30,050 bases of DNA, from the NCBI GenBank assembly GCA_000969725.1, contig JXSR01S015991.1, one strand, 5' to 3'. Position 1 is the first letter of the stretch. Each line of letters begins with the position of its first letter. A model generated the notes under the pieces. That model saw only the letters and a list, made by a program, of their open reading frames with translations. It had not been told where the DNA came from and made no database searches. The position numbers and the translations under genes were made by a program. Below, in pieces: positions 1-9,649 of this stretch. The DNA comes from Ophiothrix spiculata (taxonomy: Eukaryota > Echinodermata > Ophiuroidea > Amphilepidida > Ophiotrichidae).

Positions 1-157
1 ACATTTTTGGCGCTCCTCGGTTTTGTATAGCTCAATGTGCAAACTTAGTATAGGGGAGAATTCGTAAATGATAAAAGACCTTCCCGATTAAAAAGAATGT
101 CTTCTACCCGGTCTTACTAAGTTTGCTGCAAACTACAAATACATATTATAGAATTAG

Positions 158-316
158 CACACCTCAACACCCAAGGAAAAGTATCAAATCCCGTATATTG
201 TCAACAAAAGTAACTCAATACGATTAGCCCAATTTTTGATGATAGCTTTAATGTTTTCAGCAGCTGAATGTATGGAAAGAAAACACAAGGGACCAATATC
301 CAATTTATTAGATTGA
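158..316 (+). other. Short open segment with a hydrophobic stretch, possible exon
   Basis: An open frame of 52 codons runs from the stop at 155 to the stop at 314. It contains the hydrophobic stretch RLAQFLMIALMFSAAEC. The same frame in the homologous copy at 15845 reads RLAQFLMGVLVFTTADAC, so both copies keep frame and a hydrophobic character despite many base differences. There is no convincing start codon. No family is recognised. It may be a transmembrane exon or simply a repeat that happens to be open. A third copy near 29610 has lost about 8 bases, and a fourth (18757-18834) is cut by a LINE. Confidence 0.25.
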
Positions 317-458
317 TTAGTCTATGATATAATTCGGGGTAAGATATGCTTTTCACGCTTGTTATGCAAGACATTTTTAAGGTAATATTTTAACTGAAGA
401 GAAATGATTGAAGTTAAACAATTTATACTGATTTATTTGTATGATGTCAGGAACATCT

Positions 459-952
459 CAGTTCGGCGGAACTCACAATTCGGATACGTATCCGAATTCG
501 GATACCCACGCACATTTCGTATCCGAATTGTGATACCCGTATCAGAATAAGGATATGGAGGGGTATCTGAATTCTGATACTCCTGTCGTGGCGCAGGAAA
601 ATAATCGATAGCGCAAGCTGGCAAGTACATGTAGATCATCTTTCTTGCATTTATGATAAATGTATCAGTGGAAATGTCATTTTCATCTGTGCAATTCCAG
701 CGGAACAGCTTCGAAACATGTCCTGGTAGCTTCTTATCACAGAAGGCAAAATAATTTGGCCAATACTTTGTTAGAATTTAGATGACAAACGATGATAAAT
801 GTTATTGACTATTATACATACCGGTATGGTGCGCGGCGAAGCTGAATATTAATTTCAGCTGATATCCCGTTTCAGCTGTTTTTAATCCAAATTCGGATAC
901 AGGTATCCGGATTGTGATAAGGAGTATCCGAATTGTGAGTTCCGCCGAACTG
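459..952. mobile_element. 494-bp MITE with 29-bp perfect inverted ends and ATCT duplication
   Basis: The ends begin CAGTTCGGCGGAACTC and the first 29 bases (459-487) are the exact reverse complement of 924-952. The element is flanked by the direct repeat ATCT (455-458 and 953-956). The homologous site in unit 2 (about 20216-20219) is uninterrupted and has a single ATAT, so it is a natural empty site. There is no coding capacity. The subterminal DNA is packed with copies of CGGATAC and its reverse complement GTATCCG, plausible transposase binding sites. The DNA transposon superfamily is not assigned; a 4-bp duplication is the main clue. Confidence 0.9.
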
Positions 953-1166
953 ATCTAGTGTAATAACGTAATCTTTTCTAGTTCTTCGTCTCTGTGAATA
1001 TCACAATTCTGATTTGAATGTTTTTATGTTGTGATTTGAAAGCTGCTGTTTTCATTTTGAACTTTTTATATAAAGGGACTGGCCTAGATTCTTCCCACTA
1101 GCGTTTTACCTACATATTGTTAAATGAAGCAGTATAACATGATTATAGTAATATAACCTACAAGTA

Positions 1167-2217
1167 CGAGGGTCATTCAAAAAGTTCTACCTGTTGTATC
1201 ATAACTTTTGTTCTGTTAAAGATAGCTACCTAAAAATTGGTACAAATATAGCTTAGAATGTTATCTACATATGATCGAAAAATCTAATTAATACCTTTTC
1301 TAGATTTGTGCAGGTGTCCTGAAAACCACGGTAAGATTTAGTACACCGGAAACGGTCAAAATATGTGCATCATTTTTAAAACTGGCTCAGGTACAGTGAA
1401 TTATAAAGGTCATAATATAGCCATGTAGTATTGCTATACAATAAAAATTATATAAAGCATAAGAATGGACATACAATTGTACGGGATGATTAAAAAATTG
1501 ACCCAAACTGAAAATAATGGACACCAACAAGCACAACAATAAAAAAAGAACAAATAGCCCATGCAGACAAATTATCAAAATCACTAAAGATACAGTTTGG
1601 GAAGAAACTGACTTTAACAAAACAAGATGTAAAATAGTGACATTATGAAGCTTTATTTTTGAAGAAATTTTCATAGTACATCATAAAGGAAAGTACATTT
1701 GATTTTTTGACCGAAAATTGTGGTGTATCATTTTTAAATGTTGTTTTTGACCTAAAAAACGCACTTGGAAAGTCAGGTCATAGAGAAGCATGCTATGCTA
1801 ATATTCGTAACCTAAGAGGATACCAGACACCTTTTTAAATATTGGGATTCTGGGTAATTTCTATCAGTAACAAGTTTACTTTATCAGTTGCATATGACTT
1901 GTTGGACTATTAGGTTCACTTTCATTCCAATTTTGTTCAGTAACTTCCACGAATTTTGGGTATACAGATGGTTATTCATACATTAGCTGCACATGCAATT
2001 TCAGATGCAATGTCATATGATATTTCACCGTTTCCGGTGTACCAAATGTTACTGTGGTTTTCTGATCACCTGCAAAAATGTTAAAAAGGTATTGATATGA
2101 TTTTTAGACCACATGTAGACAAACATTCTGAGATATATGTGTGCCAATTTTCAAGTAGCTACCTTTAATAGAACACAAGTTATGATACAACAGGTAGAAC
2201 TTTTTGAATGACCCTCG
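1167..2217. mobile_element. Mariner-like non-autonomous element with about 190-bp inverted repeats
   Basis: The ends read CGAGGGTCATTC, flanked on both sides by TA (1165-1166 and 2218-2219), as expected for Tc1/mariner insertions. The inverted repeats are long: 1167-1356 pairs with 2027-2217, and both inner ends contain TACACCGGAAACGGT. The 670-bp interior has no transposase signature that I can see, and its open frames are short and low-complexity. It is therefore a non-autonomous element, or one whose transposase is unrecognisable. A shorter relative lies at 20906-21485. Confidence 0.88.
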
Positions 2218-2219
2218 TA

Positions 2220-3243
2220 TTTTTCCATTATTTGGGTGGAATATTGGAGAAAATGACATTTGTTTACCTGCTTTAATTTTGTTTTGCCGGCGAAAAAACA
2301 GATGTGAAAACAGTGTTTCTAGTTTCAAAATGTTAAAAGATTTTGTTTCTACATATGTGATGGGTTAACAACTTATTTTTGATGAAATTGTTTATCTTTG
2401 AATATGTATTAAATTTTCTCTGAGAGCTTTGTTTGATTTTTGTCTGGTTAATTAAGCTTTATTTAAAGCATTTCCATAAGTTTTTAATTCTAAGTGGATT
2501 GTATGCTAGTCCCCTTAAATACAGTTCATTTATAGACGAGTATCAACATGGAAATCAGCACAAATGTGTCCCACACAAGGAATGTCAAAGAGTGTGTTAA
2601 CATTAGGTTTCAAATCATAAATAATGCGCAAGTATCTACGTCCAACCTAAAAGCGATGCCGCTTTTTAACTTAACTTTATATACTATATTTAGCCATCAC
2701 ATTTGTCTTTGTCTGTTTGAATGTCTGCCAACTCTGGCACGTTTTAAGTATCATTCGTTTCAAACTAATCATGTAGCAAACAAGGTTCATTAAACATTTT
2801 AATCCAATTATCGGATCAGATAATGTAAACGTAATAGAATAATACGTAGGAAGATGAGGTAATTTTCTCTTGAAATAGACATCTTTGATACGCAAATTGT
2901 ATTTGTTTCAATGGAGTAAATCTGGCTGTTTTATTTTATATGAATATGCTACAGCGCAATAACATGTCATATACAAAATCATGAATAAAGTATCTGTCTT
3001 TTTTAAAGTTATTAAATTCAACCAAACCAATTTCAAGTAATATGTTTCCGAATTTACAAATACATCAAGAAGCTGGGCTTCAACTTTTTCTGCAGCACAA
3101 ACATGTCTTGTCTAGCTCAGTAACAGATCTAAAAGATCAGCCTTCTTAATCAATAATAATCCAATGAATGCGGGGGGTAATGATGTATCGCATGACCTGA
3201 TTGATATAAAATACGAATTTCAAAATAAAACTTAGACCTTCGG
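2220..3243. other. Non-coding duplicated block
   Basis: The stretch 2220-2510 has no match in unit 2 and no recognised content. From 2511 to about 3150 it matches 20360-20840 and 21565-21690; the short element at 20906-21485 lies within the 20840-21565 interruption. The open frame starting ATGGAAATCAGCAC (2548) has a counterpart in unit 2 (20391) that diverges and stops after about 20 codons, so it is not supported as a gene. Confidence 0.5.
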
Positions 3244-3903
3244 TTACTTTATTATGCACATGCTGAATTCTTGTAAAGAAATAAAAATCACAGATTTTAC
3301 TGAAATGAAACCTATGATTGGCGTTTTCATTGTTTAAAGATCAAGTTTAGGGCGAAGAATGATTTTGTTCAAGTTTGAATGCGTCTTCTTACTTGCGATT
3401 GAGAAATAATGCAATTTACTTGTTCAGGTGCTTTATGATACAACGTGTATTACGAAGTGTTATTAAAAACGAGTAACTGCATCCAACATCAGAAATCCCA
3501 TGTTATATTTAGAGGAGATACAAATCATAGTCAGCTTGATGGTATTACTCCACGACGACATGTTTTCACTAGAGGCAAATGATTATCACCTGTTATTGAC
3601 TAGATATGGTTGAAAGTAATGCAATTTTACTTTATTATGCACATGCCGAATTCGTGTAAAGAAATAAAATTCACAGATTTGATTTGTTTTTTTATTGTAT
3701 AAAGAATTTAGGGTGATTTTTTCTCAATTTTTGCTTTATGATACAACATGTTTTAGTAAAACTTATTAAAAACGAGTAACTGCATCCAACATCAGAAATC
3801 CCATGTTATATTTAGAAGAGATACAAATCATAGTCAGCTTGATGGTATTACTCCACGACGGCATGTTTTCACCAGAGGCAAATGATTATCACCTGTAATT
3901 GAC
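3244..3903 (+). repeat. Direct tandem duplication, about 357 and 277 bp
   Basis: The sequence starting TTACTTTATTATGCACATG at 3244 restarts at 3627. Both copies end with the same block containing GAGTAACTGCATCCAACATC and CACCTGT(T/A)ATTGAC, at 3600 and 3903. The second copy is about 80 bp shorter in its middle. The last 140 bp are almost identical between copies, while the 5' parts are diverged. No coding potential is seen. Confidence 0.9.
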
Positions 3904-5149
3904 AGTTAGTATTGCTCGTTACCTTCCAAATGACTCTACTTGCTTCCCATACCCCGAGGTTTGTACAGTTTATTACATTACAAATAGCGATTTCTTTCTT
4001 TATATAAAACAAGTGGATTTTGATTTACGCAGGTAGTCATGCGAAAACACCAGGGAGCGTACTCACATCGGCATATGGTACACGTATACGTGTCTTCCTT
4101 TGGTATTGTTTTTTTTTCCTTCAAATATTGGTGCATAACGATGAGGTAGTTTTCTTGCCAGGCGCACCTAATTTTGGAAAATCTGGTGACTTTTTTTTGA
4201 AATATGTTAAAAAAAACGCCTTATTTTAGACCATATTTTGTCAAAGTTGAAAAAGTGATGGATTGGTAGGGTTTTGAGTCAAAAATAGGTTTAAAGATGG
4301 GTCATATTTTCAAAGTCCGGTAAAGACATACACGTACACAAAATGTTAAAAATCACCCCTAAGGCAAAACTACAATAAATTAAAATGACTGAAGGTCATA
4401 TCATTATAAAGAACATTTTGTTTATGTTTTATGAAAGGGATAAAGAGCTGTCAGAACAACTTTTGTCTATTTGAAGTGTTGTGTTTAAGTTAGATAACGT
4501 TGTAATCGCAATACAAAACATTATCTACGTTACATTAGCAGAAAGTTATCCAGATTTCATTTAAAATATTATGAAATGGATACTAGCCGTGAGATATTTT
4601 GAACAAGGAATATAGAGTTTCCTTTGTTAGTTAATATTACATAAAAAATGTTTTAGATATTGTTAAAATCTTGTCTTAATAAAGGTAAGGATCGTGAATC
4701 TTAATCTAACACATCTGAATGCACCGGATACTGTACAATTGAATCAGATGGATTGAAATGAGGAACTGATACCTCTAACATTTCGCGAAATCACCTAACT
4801 TGCGAAGAAAAAGAAAAAAATCTTACCCAAGCATTGTTTGAGCAAAAATCAGACTGTCACTAAAACGCATCCTCTTGTACAATATTCAACCATAGACGGT
4901 CTAAAGTAATAATGATTCATGAACAAAAATGTAGTGTTTTGGCCTCGGGTGGGGAGAGGTTATTTGTTCGGAAAGGAATAAGCTTTGCTGATAACAATCG
5001 GAAATTTCAATGCTTCAAAATTTGCAAAAAATTGACATTTTAATGCGCGACATTTAAATATATTCCAACATGTTTTTACAATGTCTCTAGTAATGTCAGA
5101 AATATCTGTGTAAATCGGGAACATGGTCATCTACAGAGTAGGTCTGTCA
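3904..5149. other. Unassigned unit-1-specific stretch
   Basis: I find no supported gene here. It has no match in unit 2. It contains a perfect 14-bp palindrome, ACACGTATACGTGT (4080-4093). An open frame of 69 codons at 4020-4229 shows no conserved motif and no homologous copy to test it. The rest is AT-rich, with homopolymer runs. Confidence 0.4.
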
Positions 5150-5405
5150 AAATGTTTTATATAATGATTACAGTGATTTGAGCCGTGCAATAGTTTGTTC
5201 TATTGCTCGGCATGAAACAAACCTCTGTGATATCATGATATAAAACAGATATTGAATGCCTATGCACGTGCAATAGTACAAAATATATCATTCGGTCAAA
5301 TTTTGACTGATCCATTTCACTCGGCTACGCCTCGTAAAATAGAAAAGTCCAAATTTGACCTCATGATATATTTTGTACTATTGCACTCTTAGGCATTAAA
5401 TATTT
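5150..5405. repeat. Nested inverted repeats with CACTCGGCTACGCCTCG loop
   Basis: The outer part of the main hairpin pairs 5250-5308 with 5347-5405, with shared blocks such as GTGCAATAGTACAAAATATA. The loop contains CACTCGGCTACGCCTCG. Immediately 5' is a second hairpin: GTTTTATATAATGAT (about 5154) pairs with the reverse complement around 5235-5247, with an inner GTGCAATAG/CTATTGC stem. Unit 2 does not contain it. This arrangement suggests a small palindromic MITE or foldback element. The motif TGAGGTCAAATTTGGAC within an arm recurs loosely near 16315, 16495 and 17168. Confidence 0.75.
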
Positions 5406-5521
5406 GTATACTATCCGTGAATAGTAAAACGTTTTCAATGGTAAGTTTAAATCAATAATTCACTTTAATTAATCTCTTTCATACTATAATAACGAAAATT
5501 TTCTTTCTTTTTCTTTTTTAG

Positions 5522-5628
5522 ATAACAATACATCTCTGCCATGAAAGAAGCAGATGATAAGGATTATTTAAAGTGCATTTCCGTGCGCATGTCAAAATGC
5601 ATTGGTCGTTGCTCCAGTTTTCTGTCAG
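5522..5628 (+). CDS. Candidate first coding exon, unrecognised small protein
   Basis: A pyrimidine-rich tract ending in AG (about 5500-5521) is followed by a leader, an ATG at 5541 and 29 open codons, and then CAG|GTAAAT, a good donor. The peptide begins MKEADDKDY, is polar and acidic at its start, and then Cys/Arg-rich (KCIGRCSSFLS). The intron would be phase 1. The unit-2 homologue (23091-23178) has a stop at codon 9 and no AG after the pyrimidine tract. I do not recognise the protein. The exon model rests on splice-like signals and openness only, so it could be chance. Confidence 0.35.
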
Positions 5629-5823
5629 GTAAATGTTTGAAGTAGTCTATTTTGGTCTGAAATCACTTTATACTTCAGTGGCATCTACGTCGTACCTATT
5701 TCCTAATATCTAAGAAACGAAAGTAAACATAGCAAATACATGCTATTTCGTCCACATGTATTTTAACGTAATTGCTTTTAACGCCAGCTTCAACTTTAAA
5801 GATTAACTTTTACTACAGTCTAA

Positions 5824-6528
5824 TATAAATCAAATTTTGAATACACAACTCAGCTGATTATACCATGAATGATAGATTCATTCGTAGTTCGTTATGTTTT
5901 ATTTATGTATTTATTTATATGAAGAGCTCAGTTCCAAAAGGGAATAACTCCACTTTTTTTCAATATTGAGTTATTGGTACCAATGAGCAGTATTACCCCT
6001 CTGGTTTCATTGAATGAACCCCTTTTTTCAAAAATAACTTTTGTTTCGATACTGTTTTTTTCTGGTATACTTTACTGTGCCATAAAATGACCGATTTAGT
6101 TCCAAAAGGCATTAACTCCACTATATTTTACCATTTTAGTTCCAAAAGGGAATAACTCCACTATAAAATGAATGATAAAACACATATTGCAATTAAACAA
6201 AATCTTTCAGATTTATCAAAACGGATTGCATTTTAGTCACTAGTGTATGTCCTAATATATCTAAAGTTGGGAGATAGATGAACTGAATATAGGTACAAGG
6301 ATATAAAGCTTTAACGATACACATGTCCTAATAGTTAACCACCTTTAAGATTAATATAACTGTCAAATGGACCTGTAATTAAAAAAAGTATGTTTTTCTC
6401 CCATTTCACATTTTTGGAGTTATTCCCTTTTGGAAACAAACTCTTCATATATTTAAGGTTATAACTTGTTTCCAGTATATAAATCAAATTTCAAATACAC
6501 AACTAAGCTGATTATACCTTGAATGAAT
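5824..6528 (+). repeat. Direct repeat of about 50 bp flanking a MITE
   Basis: A block starting TATAAATCAAATTT and containing ACACAACT(C/A)AGCTGATTATACC occurs at 5824-5873 and again at 6478-6528. Unit 2 has only a partial single copy (about 23370). The 532-bp MITE lies between the two, so the locus was probably duplicated locally before or after the MITE arrived. Confidence 0.75.
5918..6449. mobile_element. 532-bp MITE with TTCCAAAAGGGAATAACTCC ends
   Basis: The left end, TATGAAGAG then TTCCAAAAGGGAATAACTCC, is the inverted counterpart of the right end, which reads GGAGTTATTCCCTTTTGGAA then CTCTTCATA. The flanks carry TATTTA on both sides (5912-5917 and 6450-6455), a possible 6-bp target duplication in low-complexity DNA. 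The core motif recurs internally near 6098 and 6140, followed by CCACTATA. Unit 2 lacks the element. There is no coding potential. The superfamily is unassigned. Confidence 0.82.
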
Positions 6529-6911
6529 GTAGTAGTTTGTTGCAAATTGCAATATTTCTTTCGGCTAAACCAAAAATGGCAAGAACCTGGCGATTCAGAT
6601 AGTGTTATGGTATGATATTGTATCACTGCATTTGTTTTATAAATACATCTAATGACCCATGAATCACAACCCCTCCTAAATATGGTACATTCTTACAGAA
6701 ACAAACTGTTATTCTTAAAGAATAACAATTTTATAACGAAAACTACTATACTACTACACAAATTTAAAACTATATTAAAACGACATATTACTGGCAGTTT
6801 ATACCACTAGCATTCACCTAATTCTCTAAGCCAACTAACTTGGTAAATAAATATATAGACAAGTCAGAATTTTGATATTTATGCTTGTAAAAAGTGTTGT
6901 AGGCATTTTAT

Positions 6912-7250
6912 GTTAAAAGTGGTTAAACAAGTGTTTTAGGGTAACTCGAGGGTGCTGAATCCAAAAATACTGTTTAACCAGGTGACAGACCTCGTCTTGA
7001 CCTTGAAAATCACGAAAAACAAAATGGCTGCCATTTTCACAAAAATTTCACCAGAACTTGATAATAGTCAATTCAGAAGAGTTAAAAGTGGTTAAACAAG
7101 TGTTTTAGGGTTATTTGAGGGTGTTAAATTCAAAAATGCTGTTTAACCAGGTGACAGACCTCGTCTTGACCTTGAAAATGACGAAAAACAAAATTGCTGC
7201 CATTTTCCCCAAAATTTCACCATATCTTGACTAATAGACAACTCAGAAGA
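6912..7250 (+). repeat. 169-bp tandem duplication inside the left inverted repeat
   Basis: The block starting GTTAAAAGTGGTTAAAC at 6912 recurs at 7081, followed in both by TGTTTAACCAGGTGACAGACC and CCTTGAAAAT(C/G)ACG. The right end of the transposon has one clear copy. The duplication lies mostly within the inverted repeat, so the ends are structured as reiterated subterminal units. Confidence 0.88.
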
Positions 7251-7539
7251 GTAAAAATAGTAACAATACCCATTAAAACGTTATATTATTTTCCTAATTG
7301 ACTACTCTGCTTGCTTGCAATCAATTTATACATATATTACCGTGTAATGAATTCTAAGATGGCTACCATTAATGCCAAAATAAATGCTGTATAAAAAGCG
7401 AACTGATTACTGAAAATTTTATCGTTGAATTTCAGTTAATTTCGCAATACATCGATAATGATTATATTTTAACTTTCTACAGCTTGAATTTAAAGGTATT
7501 GCAAACATAAACAAATCATGATTATGATAGTTAACTTTA

Positions 7540-7837
7540 ATAAATTTATTTATTTATTTATTCTTTATTTGGCATAATCGACAGAACGGTACAAAAATAC
7601 ACACATGGCAATATTATAAAAAACAATAACCAACCAGCAACCAAGTCAAGGATCCAGGATAACCCATAAAGCTGACTGAATATGTCCACTTATTTCCAAT
7701 GGGGTCCAGAATATGTACTTTAAGGATGCATCCTTTCTTCTCTCAATAATACTATATACATTATGCCAGGTAGGGTACCATTTATCTGGCAGAAATGAAC
7801 CGCCTTCCATAGGTAGTTTATAACGATAACTTCCAAG
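7540..7837 (-). pseudogene. Minus-strand retrocopy-like 3' segment, unrecognised protein
   Basis: On the minus strand an open segment of 63 codons runs from 7837 to a TGA at 7646. It begins LGSYRYKLPMEGG and includes the aromatic-rich stretch DKWYPTWHNVYSI and KYIFWTPLEISGH. It is preceded by TTTCCAG, a possible acceptor. About 80 bases after the stop the strand carries AATAAA and then repeated AATA units (7540-7568), like the tail of a retroposed transcript or LINE. The peptide looks constrained, but I do not recognise the family. It may be a captured host exon or a LINE terminus. Confidence 0.35.
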
Positions 7838-8299
7838 CTGGAAATTTTGTTGTAAAAGGAATCAAAACAGGAAAGTTATAACCAAGTATCTATTTGTTGA
7901 CCATATCATTTAATGGCTAAATATGCCAATGGAAAGAAAGATGGTGGTATTGTATAGGCATCACAAGAAATATCACTGCATTGAGAAAAAACTTTTTCTA
8001 GTCAGACAAGGAAATTTTTGTTAATCGATCACGGTGAAAGTGAATATGTTACAATGAGGCTACACCATCTAGGAAACAGTGTCACAACTGTGATTAAAGA
8101 GATTTGACATCAGATAGTATTAAAGTTGCTTTGCTTAATGCAGACAAACTTGGACGAGCCCAGTTGCAAGATTTCGTTAACCATCGTCTTGTTCAGCCTC
8201 CAGATAGCTCAGGTCATGTCAACTTCAATTCTAGTTCTAGTTTTAGTTGTTCCATGAACGTAGGGGCATAGCTGATGAGATACATTGAACCAAGTCCTT

Positions 8300-8870
8300 C
8301 CACCTCTGTTGGTCTTTAGCATTACAGATGATGGTAAGTCTGACCAAGAGATAAGAATAAGAGTGGCCAGATTGCTACAATCTTTGACACAGCTAACAAG
8401 AATCAACAAAAGAAAAAACATCTCAACAAGCACAAAAGTCCACCTCCTCCGCTCAGTAGTCTTCTTCACCTTTCTGTATGGGTTTCTGTATGTGAAAGCT
8501 GGACACTCTCGGCAAAGCTAGAAAAGAAGATTGAGGCTTTTGAGATTAAATGTTATTGCCGTCTCCTGAGAGTCGTCCCATACACAGCTCACATAACCAA
8601 TTAATCCATCAGAAGTGAGATAACAACAGCCATTGGAGAACATAAACATCTCCTCCAAATCGTGAAAGACCGCAAACCTCGCTGGTTTGGTCACATGATT
8701 AACACATGAGCAACACCTGTAAGCCCAGCGCAAACAATCCTTCAAGGAGCTGTGTAGGGAAAACGAAAATGAGGCCGCCCCAGACTGACTTGGAGAGATA
8801 ACATCAAGACATGGACAAACATGCCATTTTACTAGCTCCTGGATACCGGATTGACATAGGTATAAGTTCA
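8300..8870 (+). pseudogene. Degenerate LINE reverse transcriptase, C-terminal part
   Basis: Read across frameshifts and stops, the plus strand shows the C-terminal signature of a common non-LTR retrotransposon polyprotein. In order: DDGKSDQEIRIRVA (about 8325), LLRSVV-FTFLYG (about 8450-8480), a frameshift, KIEAFEIKCYCRLLRVVPY (about 8525-8582), TAHITN, IGEHKHLLQIVKDRKPRWFGHMI, and GKRK-GRPRLTWRDNIKTWT (8760-8820). The catalytic core upstream is absent. It lies inside the 4.2-kb transposon and is clearly dead. The clade is uncertain. Confidence 0.8.
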
Positions 8871-9039
8871 TGATTTAAAATATTGTCTAAGTTTATTTTG
8901 TGTCCTGCTTTGGAAGCTGCAACAAGTCTTTAAAGTATGTTTCTGGTAGTCTTTAGTGTAGACTGCTTGCTTTTGAGCTCTTTGTAGTCAACTTAGTAAA
9001 GAGATGAGAACGTCTGTGCTTTATTTCTGTATATTATGC

Positions 9040-9600
9040 AGAATTACTAGAAGAAGTCAAACATTTCAAGTACTTTGGTTCCACCCCTTGCTTCCATTGG
9101 AAAAGGTGACATCACCAACGAAGAGAGCAATAGCTCAGAGAAATTCATAATGTCGTTGTATAAGATGCCAGAAGATGTAAACACATACGACAAAGCGTGA
9201 GTTATACTCTTCTGTAAAGGATGTCTTCAACAGACTCTACCACCTACATCAGACGCAGTAAAACTTCCATATAAGGCGACACATTACGAAGCTTTGAAAG
9301 CAAGCACTTGTGGCAAATCTCAATGTCCACTAACTAACAGACATGGGATGGACATTTATTGATGGTAACTTCAATGAAAATTAATGACATTGTCTCCACT
9401 ACCCGAGGCATATCATGAAATAATAATATGCATGTGTACCAAAGGCTGTACAAGTGCTAGATGTAGCTGCAGAAGAGCATAACTAACTTGCACTGGAGGA
9501 TGTGCATGTGCTTTCAGTGGACAAGAATGTAGAAACAAGAAAGACTGAAAAGACATTTGACGATAAACTAAGCCAGGTTTATGGACATAAGGCCCTAGCA
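9040..9600 (+). pseudogene. Degenerate LPPTSDA / Cys-rich tail protein
   Basis: Around 9235-9260 the strand reads LPPTSDAVKL, followed by THYEAL, and in shifted frames by ALVANLNV, LTDMGWTFIDGN and LSPLPEAYHEII. Next comes a cysteine cluster, CMCTKGCTSARCSC (about 9430-9465), and after one stop, TCTGGCACAFSGQEC. This order matches, from memory, a widespread uncharacterised invertebrate protein family with an LPPTSDA motif and a CxC-rich C-terminus that is often repetitive. Several stops and frameshifts show it is dead. A short LINE-like stretch, EVKHFKYFGST (about 9055-9087), precedes it. It may be cargo or the original payload of the surrounding element. Confidence 0.6.
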
Positions 9601-9649
9601 AAAATGTACAAAACTTTAATGACACTCAAATAGGTTGGCCTAGGACATT

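Noticed and set aside
433..639. 68-codon minus-strand open frame rich in PNSDT repeats
   Set aside because: It is a translation of the GTATCCGAATTC motif array inside the 494-bp MITE; the repeats are DNA-level.
1387..1674. 95-codon minus-strand hydrophobic open frame in the mariner-like element
   Set aside because: It is low-complexity Leu/Ile from AT-rich DNA, has no transposase motifs, and is not preserved in the shorter copy.
2548..2793. 81-codon frame beginning MEISTNVSHT
   Set aside because: The unit-2 copy at 20391 diverges by non-synonymous changes and stops after about 20 codons; there is no motif or splice support.
8518..8871. 117-codon minus-strand open frame
   Set aside because: It is antisense to a recognisable plus-strand LINE C-terminus, which explains the sequence better.
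9413..9625. 70-codon minus-strand open frame
   Set aside because: It is antisense to the Cys-rich plus-strand relic (CMCTKGCTSARCSC).
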